From contig JAYKKM010000018.1 in NCBI GenBank assembly GCA_035772405.1, positions 204,501 through 268,500 of the forward strand: 64,000 bases of DNA. The letters run 5' to 3'. A program made the position numbers and the translations under genes. The notes beneath the pieces are model-generated. The model did not search any database. It was not told where the DNA came from and saw only the letters and a program-made list of their open reading frames with translations. Below, piece after piece: positions 53,230 to 64,000 of the stretch (position 1 is its first letter; every line of letters begins with the position of its first letter). Source of the stretch: Chrysogorgia sp. JL179-B06. Lineage: Eukaryota; Cnidaria; Anthozoa; Scleralcyonacea; Chrysogorgiidae.

Positions 53230-55021
53230 GTCCAATCGTCCGATTCGTCCGATCGTGACGGATCGTGAGATTGGTGAGGTTAACTAGTGTTATACTGCAT
53301 GTGGCTTAGGCAGAAGAGGTACAGCGAAAAATCCGTCCAATCGTCCGATTCGTCCGATTTGTCCGATCGTGACGGATCGTGAGATTGGTGAGCTTGACTA
53401 GTGTTATATACTGCATGTGGCTTAGGTAGAAGAGGTACAGCGAAAAATCCGTCCAATCGTCCGATTCGTCCGATTTGTCCGATCGTGACGGATCGTGAGA
53501 TTGGTGAGGTTAACTAGTGTTTATACTGCATGTGGCTTAGGTAGAAGAGGTACAGCGAAAATCCGTCCAATCGTCCGATTCGTCCGATTTGTCCGATCGT
53601 GACGGATCGTTAGATTGGTGAGGTTAACTAGTGTTATACTGCATGTGGCTTAGGTAGAAGAGGTACAGCGAAAAATCCGTCCAATCGTCCGATCGTGACG
53701 GATCGTGAGATTGGTGAGGTTAACTAGTGTTATACTGCATGTGGCTTAGGTAGAAGAGGTACAGCGAAAAATCCGTCCAATCGTCCGATTCGTCCGATTT
53801 GTCCGATCGTGACGGATCGTGAGATTGGTGAGCTTGACTAGTGTTATATACTGCATGTGGCTTAGGTAGAAGAGGTACAGCGAAAAATCCGTCCAATCGT
53901 CCGATTCGTCCGATTTGTCCGATCGTGACGGATCGTGAGATTGGTGAGGTTAACTAGTGTTGTACTGCATGTGGCTTAGGTAGAAGAGGTACAGCGAAAA
54001 TCCGTCCAATCGTCCGATTCGTCCGATTTGTCCGATCGTGACGGATCGTTAGATTGGTGAGGTTAACTAGTGTTATACTGCATGTGGCTTAGGTAGAAGA
54101 GGTACAGCGAAAAATCCGTCCAATCGTCCGATTCGTCCGATTTGTCCGATCGTGACGGATCGTGAGATTGGTGAGGTTAACTAGTGTTATACTGCATGTG
54201 GCTTAGGTAGAAGAGGTACAGCGAAAATCCGTCCATTCGTCCGATCGTGACGGATCGTTAGATTGGTGAGGTTAACTAGTGTTATACTGCATGTGGCTTA
54301 GGTAGAAGAGGTACAGCAAAAAATCCGTCCAATCGTCCGATTCGTCCGATTTGTCCGATCGTGACGGATCGTGAGATTGGTGAGGTTGACTGAGGGCACA
54401 CTACGAAGAGGTACAGCAAAAAATCCGTCCAATCGTCCGATTCGTCCGATTTGTCCGATCGTGACGGATGGTTAGATTGGTGAGGTTAACTAGTGTTATA
54501 CTGCATGTGGCTTAGGTAGAAGAGGTACAGCGAAAAATCCGTCCAATCGTCCGATTCGTCCGATTTGTCCGATCGTGACGGATCGTGAGATTGGTGAGGT
54601 TGACTGAGGGCACACTGCGAAGAGGTACAGCGAAAAATCCGTCCGATTTGTCCGATCGTGACGGATCGTGAGATTGGTGAGGTTAACTGAGGGCACACTG
54701 CGAAGAGGTACAGCGAAAAATCCGTCCAATCGTCCGATTTGTCCGATCGTGACGGATCGTGAGATTGGTGAGGTTAACTAGTATTATACTGCATGTGGCT
54801 TAGGTAGAAGAGGTACAGCGAAAAATTCGTCTAATCGTCCGATTCGTCCGATCGTGACGAATCGTGAGATTGGTGAGGTTAACTGAGAGCACACTGCGAA
54901 GAGGTACAGCGAAACATCCGTCCAATCGTACGCCGATTCGTCCGATTTGTCCAATCGTGACGGATCGTGAGATTGGTGAGGTTAACTGAGGGCACACTGC
55001 GAGGAGGTACAGCGAAAAATC
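53230..55021 (+). repeat. Satellite array, about 114-bp and 100-bp monomers
   Basis: Seventeen monomer starts (GTCCAATCGTCCGATTCG) at 53230, 53335, 53451, 53565, 53679, 53775, 53891, 54004, 54118, 54231, 54327, 54427, 54541, 54641, 54724, 54829 and 54920. The long form has TAACTAGTGTTATACTGCAT and GTGGCTTAGGTAGAAGAGG; the short form replaces it with TAACTGAGGGCACACTGCG. The first third is built of a 9-bp subrepeat, CGTCCGATT. Open frames through it on the minus strand are repeats in translation, not genes. Confidence 0.95.
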
Positions 55022-55903
55022 AGTTTTACGATTCTAGTATACCTTGGCCTGTTGGCCACTGGCGCTTTGTAGACATTTAATACGATGATAATATACATTG
55101 TCGGCGCACCACGCACATCCAGCCGCACGTGTTGCAACAATAGCAAGCACATTTATAGCAACAATATGTAAATAACGTCATGTCATGCCTTGCGGAGTCG
55201 GTGCTAGTGCATGGGCATCGTTGATATGTTTTGAAAATACTGTCAGACAAGACAAACAGACGTCTCTCTCAATTGCGAGACTCCGATTACACAATCATTT
55301 TCTTAATCAACTCCATCTAACGCAACAGCCAAGAACCGTAGAGTTAGTCTGTCGAGTTAGGATTCGAGTTAGGATTCGTTTTAAAAATCAGTAAATTCAA
55401 CGCGCGTTGGCAATTGCCTGACTCCTGAATATACTCCTTGTTGCACTCGTGCTTGATGTGCTTTATTGCGTATAAGAAGCGTATCCGCGTTTGGCGCGGT
55501 GTTGAACGGCAACATCGTCAACCATGAAATTTGAAAATTGGCACCACTATTTTGCATTCAAAAGCGTTTAGGAATGTGAAAATTAAAAAATACAGATACA
55601 GATGGCTATAATATAATTTATATTGATCGTGGGCAACCGCCATAGAACAGCTAATCAAAGACAAAGGTCAAAGACTGGTATCGAAAATAATATATTCAAA
55701 TTAGTGCCAGTACGGCGGAATTTTATTAATGCATTAAGTTCGATAAAAGCGGATGAACTTATTGTTTGAAAGTGACATCGAAGCACATGATATAAAGTTT
55801 TTATCGATCATATGCCGATTAAATTACACACTGTACTCATTAGATTCGACAGAATGAAATTTGAAACGCCATACTTTACCCATTGAGATTTACCTACAAT
55901 ATA
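55018..55903 (+). repeat. Large inverted repeat, left arm
   Basis: About 885 bp, starting AGTTTTACGATTCTAGTATA at the exact edge of the satellite and ending TTTACCTACAATATA. Its inverse is split into 57024-57263 and 60448-61000. Contains CGCCAAACGCGGATACGC-type and GTTGAACGGCAACAT sequence (in inverse) but no long frame. Confidence 0.85.
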
Positions 55904-56170
55904 GGCCGCTTCACTCAACTTTTCTGTTTACTTCAGCGGTATTAGATTAATCATTAAAATATTTCTTCCTGTTTTTGACCATGATTCTCTAATAGAATTG
56001 AAACACTGCACATCCTCATGGGATACGCGTTAAGTTGTCGCTAGAATATCTCGTGTACTTCACTCGCTATAGCTCAACAGGTACAGCAGCGGACCCGAAT
56101 CCCGAAAGTGCCATTTCAAACCCTGCTGCACTCAATAACTATCAACAATACCACACACCTTATTTATTAA

Positions 56171-56340
56171 GCCTGGTTTCCATATGATCGCTTCGATCGC
56201 TGCGATCTATCAATTTTAAAACCGACGATCGTAGCGATCATATGGAAACCACACGCTCAGCGATACTGCGATCGCAGCGATCGCGGAGATAGAAAATGTT
56301 CTATCTCGGCGATCGCAGCGATTATATGGAAACACTGGTT
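56171..56340. mobile_element. GCGATCGC-rich hairpin element
   Basis: Begins GCCTGGTTTCCATATGATCG and returns as CGATCATATGGAAACCA, then a second half with GCGATCGCAGCGATC and ATTATATGGAAACACTGG. Repeated GCGATC words make several alternative hairpins. Boundaries at the right are uncertain. Confidence 0.55.
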
Positions 56341-56546
56341 CAGCGATCCTGGCGATCTCAGCGATCGGTATGTACTCCAGCGACATTCGGCTATATCTAT
56401 AAATCACCTTACAGTAATAAGATTAAACGGTTCTTTCATTGTATACATAACGCAAATTTAGATGAATCAGTGAAACTAAAGCATTTTATGTAAATATTTT
56501 ATGTAAATAGCTGTAAAAGAATTTTATCTGTCTTGAAGACGAAGCT

Positions 56547-56753
56547 GTGCCCGAAACTGAGGGACGAGAGTGTGAAAAGCTTCAAGCTCTTCTCTCGAAA
56601 TATCTCGAAATATCTGTCGAACTCAAAAACGATGTTTTCTTAGCGCAAGTTCGTCCAAGATTTAAGGCAGTACTTTTAAAATGCAATCCGAACGAGTTCT
56701 TGTTATGGGAGGCCGATTATACGTTAGGATTTCTTTCATATCTTTCTGTGTAA
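56547..56753 (+). CDS. Unrecognised small ORF in the palindrome spacer
   Basis: Open frame (continuing left to EDEAVPE near 56535): TEGRECEKLQALLSKYLEIS, VELKNDVFLAQVRPRFKAVL, LKCNPNEFLLWEADYTLGFL, SYLSV and a stop. Composition is protein-like and amphipathic. It could be a last exon. No family recognised. It is the only sensible coding segment between the two arms of the large inverted repeat. Confidence 0.3.
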   Translation: MPETEGRECEKLQALLSKYLEISVELKNDVFLAQVRPRFKAVLLKCNPNEFLLWEADYTLGFLSYLSV

Positions 56754-57023
56754 AGACGCATACGAATATGCGGTGTCTAAAGTTATCGTCATTAAAAACC
56801 GGTGAACTTTACGGCAGTTTCGGTCGACGCGAATCTTTGCCACAAATCTCTCCTAACGGGGTAGGGTGGGTGGCAGCAATAAAAAATATAAATGTATACA
56901 TGTGTCATATTCTCTTGCCGCCGGCAATATTTACAATGTGTGCTCAAAATAAATTCAAAATGGCGGATTTATAAGGGCAAAAAGTCGAACCTTTTAATTT
57001 TATCTGACTAAACACGCATTCAG

Positions 57024-57263
57024 TATTGTAGGTAAATCTCAATGTTCAAATTTCATTTTGTCGAATCTAATGAGTACAGTGTGTAATACTGGCAATAATT
57101 TGAATATGTTATTTTCGATACCAGTCTTTGACCTTTGATTAGCTGTTCTATGGCGGTTGCCCACGATCAATATAAATTATAGCCATCCGTATCTGTATTT
57201 TTTAATTTTCACATTCCTAAACGCTTTTGAATGCAAAATAGTGGTGCCAATTTCAAACTTCAT
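57024..57263 (-). repeat. Large inverted repeat, right arm, inner part
   Basis: Inverse of about 55530-55903 with one internal deletion of roughly 100 bp (the GTGCCAGTACGG to TGCCGATTAAATT part). Ends where LINE-D starts. Confidence 0.85.
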
Positions 57264-57716
57264 AATAATAAATAATAATAATAAATGTCTTTATTTCATC
57301 ACAAGATAAAAAATACATATCTTATGTTACATCATATTAGTAAACTAATTAATTTACAAGGATAGAACCTACAGTATACCTATTTACAAAGCTAAATATA
57401 TTTAAAATTAGACAGTTAATATAAGAATTTTGAAACAATTTGTATTAATCTTTAGAAAGTTACTAGACTTATTTCTACATTCATGCTACAGTACTAAATT
57501 ATATTTAAAAATTAGACGGTTAATATAAGAATTTTTGAAACGATCTGTATTAATCTTTGGAAAGTTACTAGATTTATTTAATAATATTTAATAATAACTT
57601 ATTTGGCAATAAGTTCCTTAACGGGTGCTGTTCAATTTGCGCGACCTTGCTAAAAAGTTTTCTATCTTGCTTTTCTAACAGTTCCTGCACACTAATTTCC
57701 CTCGAAATATATTTAT
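57264..57716 (-). pseudogene. LINE-D, 3' part
   Basis: AAT-rich 3' tail at 57264-57290, two diverged direct repeats in the 3' region (TTAGACAGTTAATATAAGAA near 57408 and 57512), then coding SREISVQELLEKQDRKLFSK, VAQIEQHPLRNLLPNKLL near 57600-57710, the last part of the LINE ORF. The upstream part continues at 59036. Confidence 0.75.
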
Positions 57717-57859
57717 CACTTATTTACTGAGACCGGATGGAAACAGTGTGTTTTGTGGACCCGAGACCGCCGTTGTTGCCCGAGGCGAAGCCGAGGGCAA
57801 CAACGGCGGTCGAGGGGCCACAAAACACACTGCTTTCCCGAGGTCTCAGTAAATAAGTG
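57717..57859. repeat. Hairpin of GGACC-type foldback element
   Basis: Arms CACTTATTTACTGAGACC and TGTGTTTTGTGG, meeting at GCCCGAGGCGAAGCCGAGGG. It is the left part of an element inserted in LINE-D that extends to about 59035 and has GGACCGG repeats at 58110, 58134 and 58953, resembling 37164-37715. Confidence 0.75.
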
Positions 57860-58130
57860 TTTTGTTATATAGTATATTAGTGTGAAAGTATGAATAATTC
57901 ACCGGTTATTGGAGTGAACTTTGAAACCAAAACTAGATAAATGGAACCCCGTAAATGTTTAATAAAAAAAGACAACACTCAACAGTTAAATATTTATTAC
58001 AACATTCTGAACTCAAAAGTGATAACATACACTAGAACACTGAACTATAAAATGAACTTTGGAACTTCACGGTTGACGCGCATGCGCACTGCACCCATTC
58101 TATTGTGGACCGGTCAATAAATGTTCTGTT

Positions 58131-58936
58131 ATGGACCGGTTGCCTCGTGGCCAGGACAATATCCTGACCTGGGCCGCGTTAAATAAAATGGTTATCAATG
58201 TTAGGAAAACTAAAGACATGTGGATATGTTTTACCGACTCAATACCAGAACCACCGCCTGTTTTAATCAACGATGAAGTTGTCGAAAGAGTTGACGCCTT
58301 CAAGTTACTCGGGGTGTGGTTCCAAAACAATCTTAAATGGAACACTCACACTGAAGTGATTACACGAAAAGCTAATCGTTTGCTCTTTCTTTTAAGAGAA
58401 TGTAGAAAATCCCATTTACCTTGTGAGGTTGGTCTTACTTTATTCTTGTCAAAAATTAGACCTATTGTAGAGTATGCTTCTCCTGTTTGGGGAGGCCTTC
58501 CAAGCTTCCTTGATAACGAAATTGCGAGGATACAGAAAAGAAGTCTGCGGATTCTTGGTTTGGATGGGGATATTCTTCCTGATTTAAGCGCCAGGAGAGT
58601 GGCCAGTACAAAACGCGAAGCTGAAAAATTAATGAATGACCTAAGTCATCCTTGTCGCAGTCTACTTCCTGAGCCTAATCACCATGAATATAACTTAAGA
58701 GGAAATAAACGCAACGGACGGATTTCTATATTTTCGGGAACCGAAAGACATAAATGTTCCTTTCTTGCTCGTGCTTGTGAACTTTTATAACTATTACTTC
58801 CGTCTTCTTAGTTAGTTTTTTTTTTAATAACATTCTTTTAAATTATCTATTCGAAAACTTTATAACCTTATCAAATTGTAAATCCATTGTATTTTTAACC
58901 AAAGATGGATCAATAAAAGATTTATTTATTTATTTA
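58131..58936 (+). pseudogene. LINE-E, 5'-truncated, nested
   Basis: A single open frame of 219 codons with LNKMVINVRKTKDMWICF, FKLLGVWFQNNLKWNTHTEV, LTLFLSKIRPIVEYASPVWG, EIARIQKRSLRILGLDGDIL and NHHEYNLRGNK, the RT thumb and C-terminus. It is followed by a 3' region and an (ATTT)n tail ending at 58936. Flanks are two parts of the GGACC-type foldback element. No lesions, so it is a recent insertion. Confidence 0.85.
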
Positions 58937-59035
58937 AACACGACGTTTTGCGGACCGGCACGTGATACGCTTTTGTCCAATCGGAAAACAGAAAAATTGA
59001 ATTTTGACACTAACTATATAACAATTGCGTTTATA

Positions 59036-60446
59036 ACATCTTCGCAAAAAGCATTCAATTTTTGTAAGTTCAGATTTAGAAGCACCATATACTGGAAGAG
59101 CATATGTAATATTTGGTAGTACTAAGGTAATAAATAAATGATCAATCTCTTTCTGATTATAGCCTTCCTTGCGTAATGATCTTAGGATGAAAAGGCACTT
59201 GTTAGCCTTTTTTAGTTTTTCATAAACATGAATTGTAAATCTGCTAACTTCTTGGAATGTGACTCCTAACATAACGATAGATTGCTTTTGAGGGATACCA
59301 GACACCAAAGGAAACATTTCAGTGCAACCTTTCTTCCGAATAATAAGCTCTTTACATTTAGTAGGATTACTCTTCATACAATTACGACTTGACCACTCCA
59401 AAAACTGTTGTACCATCTCGTCCGAAGTGTCATTGTCTTTCCAGACTGGAGATATAATATTGGAATCATCCGCATATTTAAATAACCCACACTCTGATGT
59501 TGATACAATCTCAAGATCATTGAGGAAGATGTTAAATAAATGTGGGCCACTCACTACCCTGAGTAGTTCCTTTATTAACTCGTATCCAGTCACTAATAAA
59601 TCCATTGCTGACAACTCTCTGTTCTCTATCCTTTAGAAAGCTAAGATACCAATTGAATACGTATGGATTAAGACCGATTTGCCTCAGTTTCTCCGATAGT
59701 AAATTATGTTTTACACTGTCGAAAGCCTTACTGAAATCCATGGCAAAAATACGAACAGCTTTACATTCTGGATTATCAAGGTATTGATTAACAGTATGTT
59801 GAACCGCCACTAATGCATCAGTACAGCTACCACCTTCCCTGTATGCAAACTGAGATGCCTTCAAATGCTCTTCGATGCTATCCTTAGCATGCACTCTCAT
59901 CTCAATCTTTTGAAAAGCTCTTGCTATAACAGGTGTTATATTTACTACCTCGATAATCATTATTCTCATTTGGTGTCTCAACTTTTGGCAGTGGATCGAT
60001 GTTAGATCTTTTTCAAGAAACAGGCCCAAGTATGATTTTTAAAGTGACAGATTCCACACTCTCGTCAATACTGGAGTTAATAGCTCAGCATGATCCTTCC
60101 AAACAGTATACGGTATGGAATCTGGGCCCATAGCTGTCCTTTTGATATGTCGAAGAGAATTCCACACTTGCCATTCATTAACCGTTGGGATTTCTACATC
60201 GTCACCAATGTCCTGCGGTAGTGGATTTACATAGCTGTTATCTGTGCACACATTGCCAAAGTAAGTATTTAAGTCACGAAGTGAATTATGATCGAGAGAG
60301 GTAACAGCTCTCTGACGGCGCCGCGATATATTGTCCACTCTTTTCCACCAATCTCGTGTACCAACATCCTTTAAAGAGTTCGTTCTATTTTGGTTGATAA
60401 CTGCTGAGATCCGTTTATTTAATACAATAAAACGATCTTTATTGTA
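59036..60446 (-). pseudogene. LINE-D, main RT part
   Basis: Minus strand from 60446: WQVWNSLRHIKRTAMGPDSI with [56 protein letters not shown] (motif A), [10 protein letters not shown] (motif B, then frameshift), [17 protein letters not shown] (motif C), [31 protein letters not shown], and [14 protein letters not shown] at 59045, where the foldback element begins. The next residues are found at 57716. Inserted in the right arm of the large inverted repeat with CAT at both edges. Confidence 0.8.
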
Positions 60447-60447
60447 T

Positions 60448-61000
60448 CATGGTTGACGATGCTGCCGTTCAACACCGCGCCAAACGCGGATACTCTTCTT
60501 AGACGCAATAAAGCACAGCAAGCACGAGTGCAACAAGGAGTATATTCAGGAGTCAGGCAATTGAAACGCGCGTTGAATTTAATTTTAAAACGAATCGTAA
60601 CTGGAATCCTAACTCGACGGACTAACTCTAGGGTTGTTGGCTGTTGCGTTATGGAGTTGATTGCGAAAATGATTGTGTAATGGGAGTCTCGCAATTGAGA
60701 GAGACGTCTGTGACTCGATAGTAACGACAATATTTTCAAAACATATCAACGATGCCCATGCACTAGCACCGACTCCGCAAGGCATGACATGGCGTTATTG
60801 TTGCTATAAATGTGCTTGGTGCGCGTACAATGTATATGATCATCTAGACTCCTCCGCAGGCATCTCTCTCATGCGGGAGGGAAAAATGGCGGGCGTAAAA
60901 AATTGCGGGCTGGGAAAAATGGCGGGAATGATCATCGTATTAAATGTCTACCTTTACCTGTTGGCCACTGGCGCTTTGTATACTAGAATCGTAAAACTAA
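60448..61000 (-). repeat. Large inverted repeat, right arm, outer part
   Basis: Inverse of about 55018-55530: GACGATG.TGCCGTTCAACAC, CGCGCCAAACGCGGATAC, CAAGGAGTATATTCAGGAGT, CGCAATTGAGAGAGACGTCT. The short stretch CCTGTTGGCCACTGGCGCTT lies in the same orientation in both arms although its flanks are inverted, so it flipped in one of them. Confidence 0.85.
60845..60927. mobile_element. Short insertion with 9-bp duplication
   Basis: 83 bp starting TAGACTCCTCCGCAGGC, like the MITE end at 8368, flanked by ATGATCATC on both sides (60836-60844, 60928-60936). The left arm of the large repeat lacks it. The right end (AAAAATGGCGGGA) is not complementary, so it may be a deletion derivative. Confidence 0.7.
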
Positions 61001-61372
61001 TACCTTGCGTGATTGTGTATATTCGCATCGTTCTTATTTTTAAAGGCACGTATATATCTCTATTTTGTTAAATATATGAATTTAAGAAAGTTGAATATAA
61101 AAGTTTTAAAATTGTTATGAACAATTGCTATTGGTTTCGATATCCCGATTTATTATTGAAGCATTCGATTGATGTGTTGCGTGCTTGTGAGTTTGCATGT
61201 TCAATTCGCGTTTATCGGTTTGCGTAATTTACATCTTTATATGTTGAACATTCTAAATGTAATACAGTGAAAAGCATTGTATACTTCTGGTTACTAAATA
61301 AAGACAGTTTAAGATCAAAATATTGCGCGTCTTACTTTAAACATTAAAATATAAGACCGCCTGTAGTGAAAT
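61001..61372. other. Unassigned sequence
   Basis: AT-rich, no gene seen. Confidence 0.4.
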
Positions 61373-61585
61373 TTAACTGCTTTTGGTCACACCAAGGATT
61401 AGTTTTGAGATTCTAATACCTTGAGGTGTAAGCCTCTTGAAACGCCAACCTGCGTTTCTGCCCACAGAGAGTGCGTGCAGGCTATTCAAATCTTCGTCGC
61501 TAACGTTGTTGCGCCGTGGTGCGATGTTACGGAAAACTAAAATCCTACCTGCAGCAGACGGTCGCGTTGGGGGAGGGAAATTCAA
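61373..61585 (-). CDS. Unrecognised coding-like segment
   Basis: Frame reads NFPPPTRPSAAGRILVFRNI, APRRNNVSDEDLNSLHALSV, GRNAGWRFKRLTPQGIRISK, LILGVTKSS. GC content is higher than around it and the composition is protein-like (basic, Ser/Arg). It may be the C-terminal end of a host or mobile-element protein; no start or splice site is clear. Confidence 0.3.
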   Translation of the reverse strand: MNFPPPTRPSAAGRILVFRNIAPRRNNVSDEDLNSLHALSVGRNAGWRFKRLTPQGIRISKLILGVTKSS

Positions 61586-63055
61586 CCCGGCTGGAGAAAA
61601 AAAGTATTAGACTAATACCTTTAATACCTTAGCGCGCCGCCCCGGTCCCCTAGTAATAAGTAAATTTCTTGTAGGAGGTAGGAGGGCATAGGGAAGAGGT
61701 TTTCGACAGTGGGGGGCTGCTAAATTGATAAAAAGCGCAGTACTAAGTGTAAGAGGGAGGATTGTAAAACATGCGAAAGGAATATTTACTTTTATAGAAG
61801 TAGAATCTTCAGTTAAAAAGTGTTAGAAGTGGTAGGGTTGCAATGGCTTTCGTCTAATAAACTTTAATTTCACAATAACCTATCTCGTTTCACTATCTTT
61901 TTGGTGGTAACGGCCGCCCATAAAAGTGGCGTGTTAATAGTGATGTTGTGGTTTTTCATGCGTAGCTGGGAAAGGTGTAATTAGTTACATTTGAGAAACA
62001 GAACGAGTTGATGGGGCGTATTTAGCGTTGGGCAAAGTGAGTGTAAAATATTTGAAGGAAAGGTGTCGGATTTTCATGAGACGATATAGAAGTAGGCAAC
62101 GTGGGGCGGTATGGATAAGATTGCGAAGGTTTATTGTGATAGGTATTTTAAGGTTAGACTACATTTGGTGACTTGAAGATAAATTTCGTCAGGAAATAAA
62201 ATGTCGTTAAAGAATTTGTTCGATTCGGAGATGCAGAATTACAGGAAGGAAGAAGTAGTTAAAGAGAGAAGAGAATTAATGGGATTATTGGACGGAGATT
62301 TGTTTCACCGGGTTCGCGTTTGGCCGGCCGCATGGTGGATGCAGAAGGCTTTCTAGGCAAAGGCGATCTGCGATGAAGAAACTTTTAAAGTAACATTGTT
62401 TTTATTGGAATAGCTGGGCGCCTAATGTAATTGGAAAGTAGGTGATGTTGTCAGTGTAGTGGAGTAAATGTTGGGAAAGAAAAGAAAAGAGCAAGGCAAA
62501 TAGATTTTATCGTCGAAAATTTGAAAAGGAAGAAAGTGACAAGTGGTTTTATTTGCCGACATGTTAATTTTCGCACTTAAAGGCAAATGGTATTGAATAG
62601 TCAAGGGGAAATTGATGATATGTTATGTAAATGTATGAAAGCAAAGTATATAATGGCATTTGGGAATGGATAGTTTTTATGAGTTTTGGATGTTTTGAAA
62701 AGGCATGTAATTATTGCGTTCGACGAAGGAGAACGCATTCTAATCTTGCATGTCATGGGTTACTGTGCTTTACAGCTAAAAGAAATCAAGATAAAACTTT
62801 ACCTTTTTTAATAAATTACCGGAGTAAATAATGGAAAGCGTATGCGTATGTTGATCTGAAATCCTTAGAGTTTTCGACTTATATACGTATATACGATCAT
62901 TTTAACACAGTGACGTACGAATGCTATTTTATCTTGGTTCTCATGTTTCAACTTTGATTTTTGTTGCTCATACCCCAATACATAATATAAGACTAGGAGT
63001 GGAGTCTTGCTGCCTCGGGACTGACACAGGAGCAGTGGGTACGAGGTCGGGCCAA
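61586..63055. other. Unassigned sequence
   Basis: Starts with a GC-rich stretch (GCGCGCCGCCCCGGTCCCC near 61634), then purine-rich plus strand. No frame with recognisable features; no family shared with the rest of the window. Confidence 0.4.
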
Positions 63056-63510
63056 ATCGAACATCACGTTCATAATATTTGCTGAATTGAACGACTTATC
63101 TGGCGGTCATATTTCAAATCGTACAAACGAACGGGATTACCTTTCTAATATTAAAATAGCATACGTAAATCATGCGGGATCCGATGTCACAGTTGTCAAA
63201 AACATTGAGGTTATCATGTCTCCTTCGCTAGTATCGTTTGTTGCCGTGTTCCACTCGATAACAATCTAAACCATGTATCAAGGCGATCATATAGCACATT
63301 ATAGCCTTCTAATATTAAAATAACATACGCTAATGATATGGCGCGTTTATAATGTCAAAATTCAGTATGACCATTTGAACGCCATACATCCAATTCGAAC
63401 AACATTTACTCCAAACGAGCAAGCCTCGCGAAGTTGTAAATTTTCCATTCAAGCGATACTTTTGGAAAATCGAACTTGACGTTTGTAATATTTCTGAATT
63501 GAACTTAAGA
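63056..63510 (+). repeat. Local diverged duplications
   Basis: TTCTAATATTAAAATA.CATACG occurs near 63139 and 63307, and a phrase like GAACTTGACGTTTGTAATAT ... TGAATTGAAC near 63056 and 63470. A 60-codon frame here is probably not a gene. Confidence 0.45.
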
Positions 63511-63711
63511 CGCTGTAATATATTTATTAGCTTTATTTATTTTCATAATTCGTTACAGCATAATTTTATGTTTATAAACCAATCTTCATTCACCACTTGC
63601 TCGTCCACATGCGTCGAATGGACTTACTACAATCTTTGATCACTTGTAGTTATAAGTAATACCGTACCATGACTTGAAGTTTATAATAAAGCGCTTGTGA
63701 AAGTAATTAGG

Positions 63712-63840
63712 GATGAGCAGATAATCGGAAATTAATCGATAGAAGCCGATAACCGACAACATTCAGGCTGATCGGTTATCGGCCGATCGCGTCAACATAT
63801 ATCGGCATATATCGGCGGTCCCGATATAAATATCATTATC
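63712..63840. mobile_element. hAT-like terminal sequence
   Basis: AGGGATGAGCAGATAATCGG followed by repeated ATCGG, CCGATAACCGA and GATCGGTTATCGGCC, inverted within the segment. This matches the look of subterminal repeats of hAT elements; the other end lies outside the window. Confidence 0.45.
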
Positions 63841-64000
63841 GCTTTTCTACTTGTGACATTTCCTTTTGTTTGTCAAGAAAAACGCGACGGATATATTCTT
63901 CCACAATGAATTTGATGTGGCGCATGACATATTTCTCGTTATAGGTGAGACATTTTTTTTGAGTTGCGACTTCCGTCATTCGTAGTTACCGACACATCTT

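Noticed and set aside
54486..54997. Repetitive minus-strand frames with SVTIGQIGRI motifs
   Set aside because: They are the satellite monomers in translation; the frame is not maintained across length variants.
53230..55021. CRISPR-like regular array
   Set aside because: Monomers are contiguous repeats without unique spacers and the genome is eukaryotic.

Overview
The window reads as repeat-dense, AT-rich nuclear DNA from an animal, most likely a cnidarian or another early-branching metazoan. The evidence is GT-AG bounded candidate exons (one encoding a death-fold domain), a decayed retrocopy of the ciliary gene IFT140, several families of Penelope-like elements (PLEs) with GIY-YIG endonucleases, many CR1/L2/Jockey-type LINEs, one LINE-type reverse transcriptase (RT) with a zinc finger, a BEL/Pao integrase remnant, a hAT/ZMYM-type transposase remnant, tRNA-derived SINEs and many MITEs. 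There is no operon structure and no CRISPR array. No complete host gene is visible. The species assignment is inference.

Layout. 0-2 kb: a PLE (family I) preceded by an inverted copy of its own 3' part and ending in a hammerhead-like motif. 2-4 kb: tandem SINE units and a BEL/Pao integrase piece. 4-8 kb: a LINE split exactly by a 2.1-kb TIR element that carries another RT with a PHD-like finger. 8-11 kb: MITEs and an unrecognised basic ORF. 11-13 kb: PLE family II between inverted copies of its own 3' end. 13-18.7 kb: two head-to-head PLE family III copies, one split by LINE-A, which is itself split by LINE-B. 18.7-24 kb: a foldback of tRNA-Thr-like sequence, a SINE, a LINE, long (TA)n tracts and PLE ends. 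24.6-26.8 kb: a third family III copy split by a TTAA-flanked MITE. 29.6-33 kb: the best preserved LINE, with an SGNH-like tail, an endonuclease and an RT. 33.6-37 kb: hAT/ZMYM transposase remnant and the IFT140 retrocopy. 37-43 kb: foldbacks, a duplicated signal-peptide-like exon with one copy hit by a TTAA MITE, and several candidate exons. 43-48 kb: PLE and LINE pieces. 48.5 kb: a death-domain exon. 49.6-52 kb: a cluster of degenerate palindromic units. 53.2-55.0 kb: a satellite array of about 114-bp monomers. 55.0-61.0 kb: a very large inverted repeat whose right arm is split by LINE-D, which holds a foldback element holding LINE-E. 61-64 kb: mostly unassigned sequence.

How the parts relate. 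Nearly everything recognisable is transposable, and the order of events can be read from nested insertions with intact empty-site logic. The strongest recurring pattern is that four PLE copies from three families each carry, upstream of their 5' end, an inverted copy of their own 3' segment. Hammerhead-ribozyme-like cores sit in PLE ends on both strands. The most unusual single object is the 4321-6417 element: terminal inverted repeats and a 3-bp TTA duplication like a DNA transposon, with a retrotransposon RT as its only coding content.
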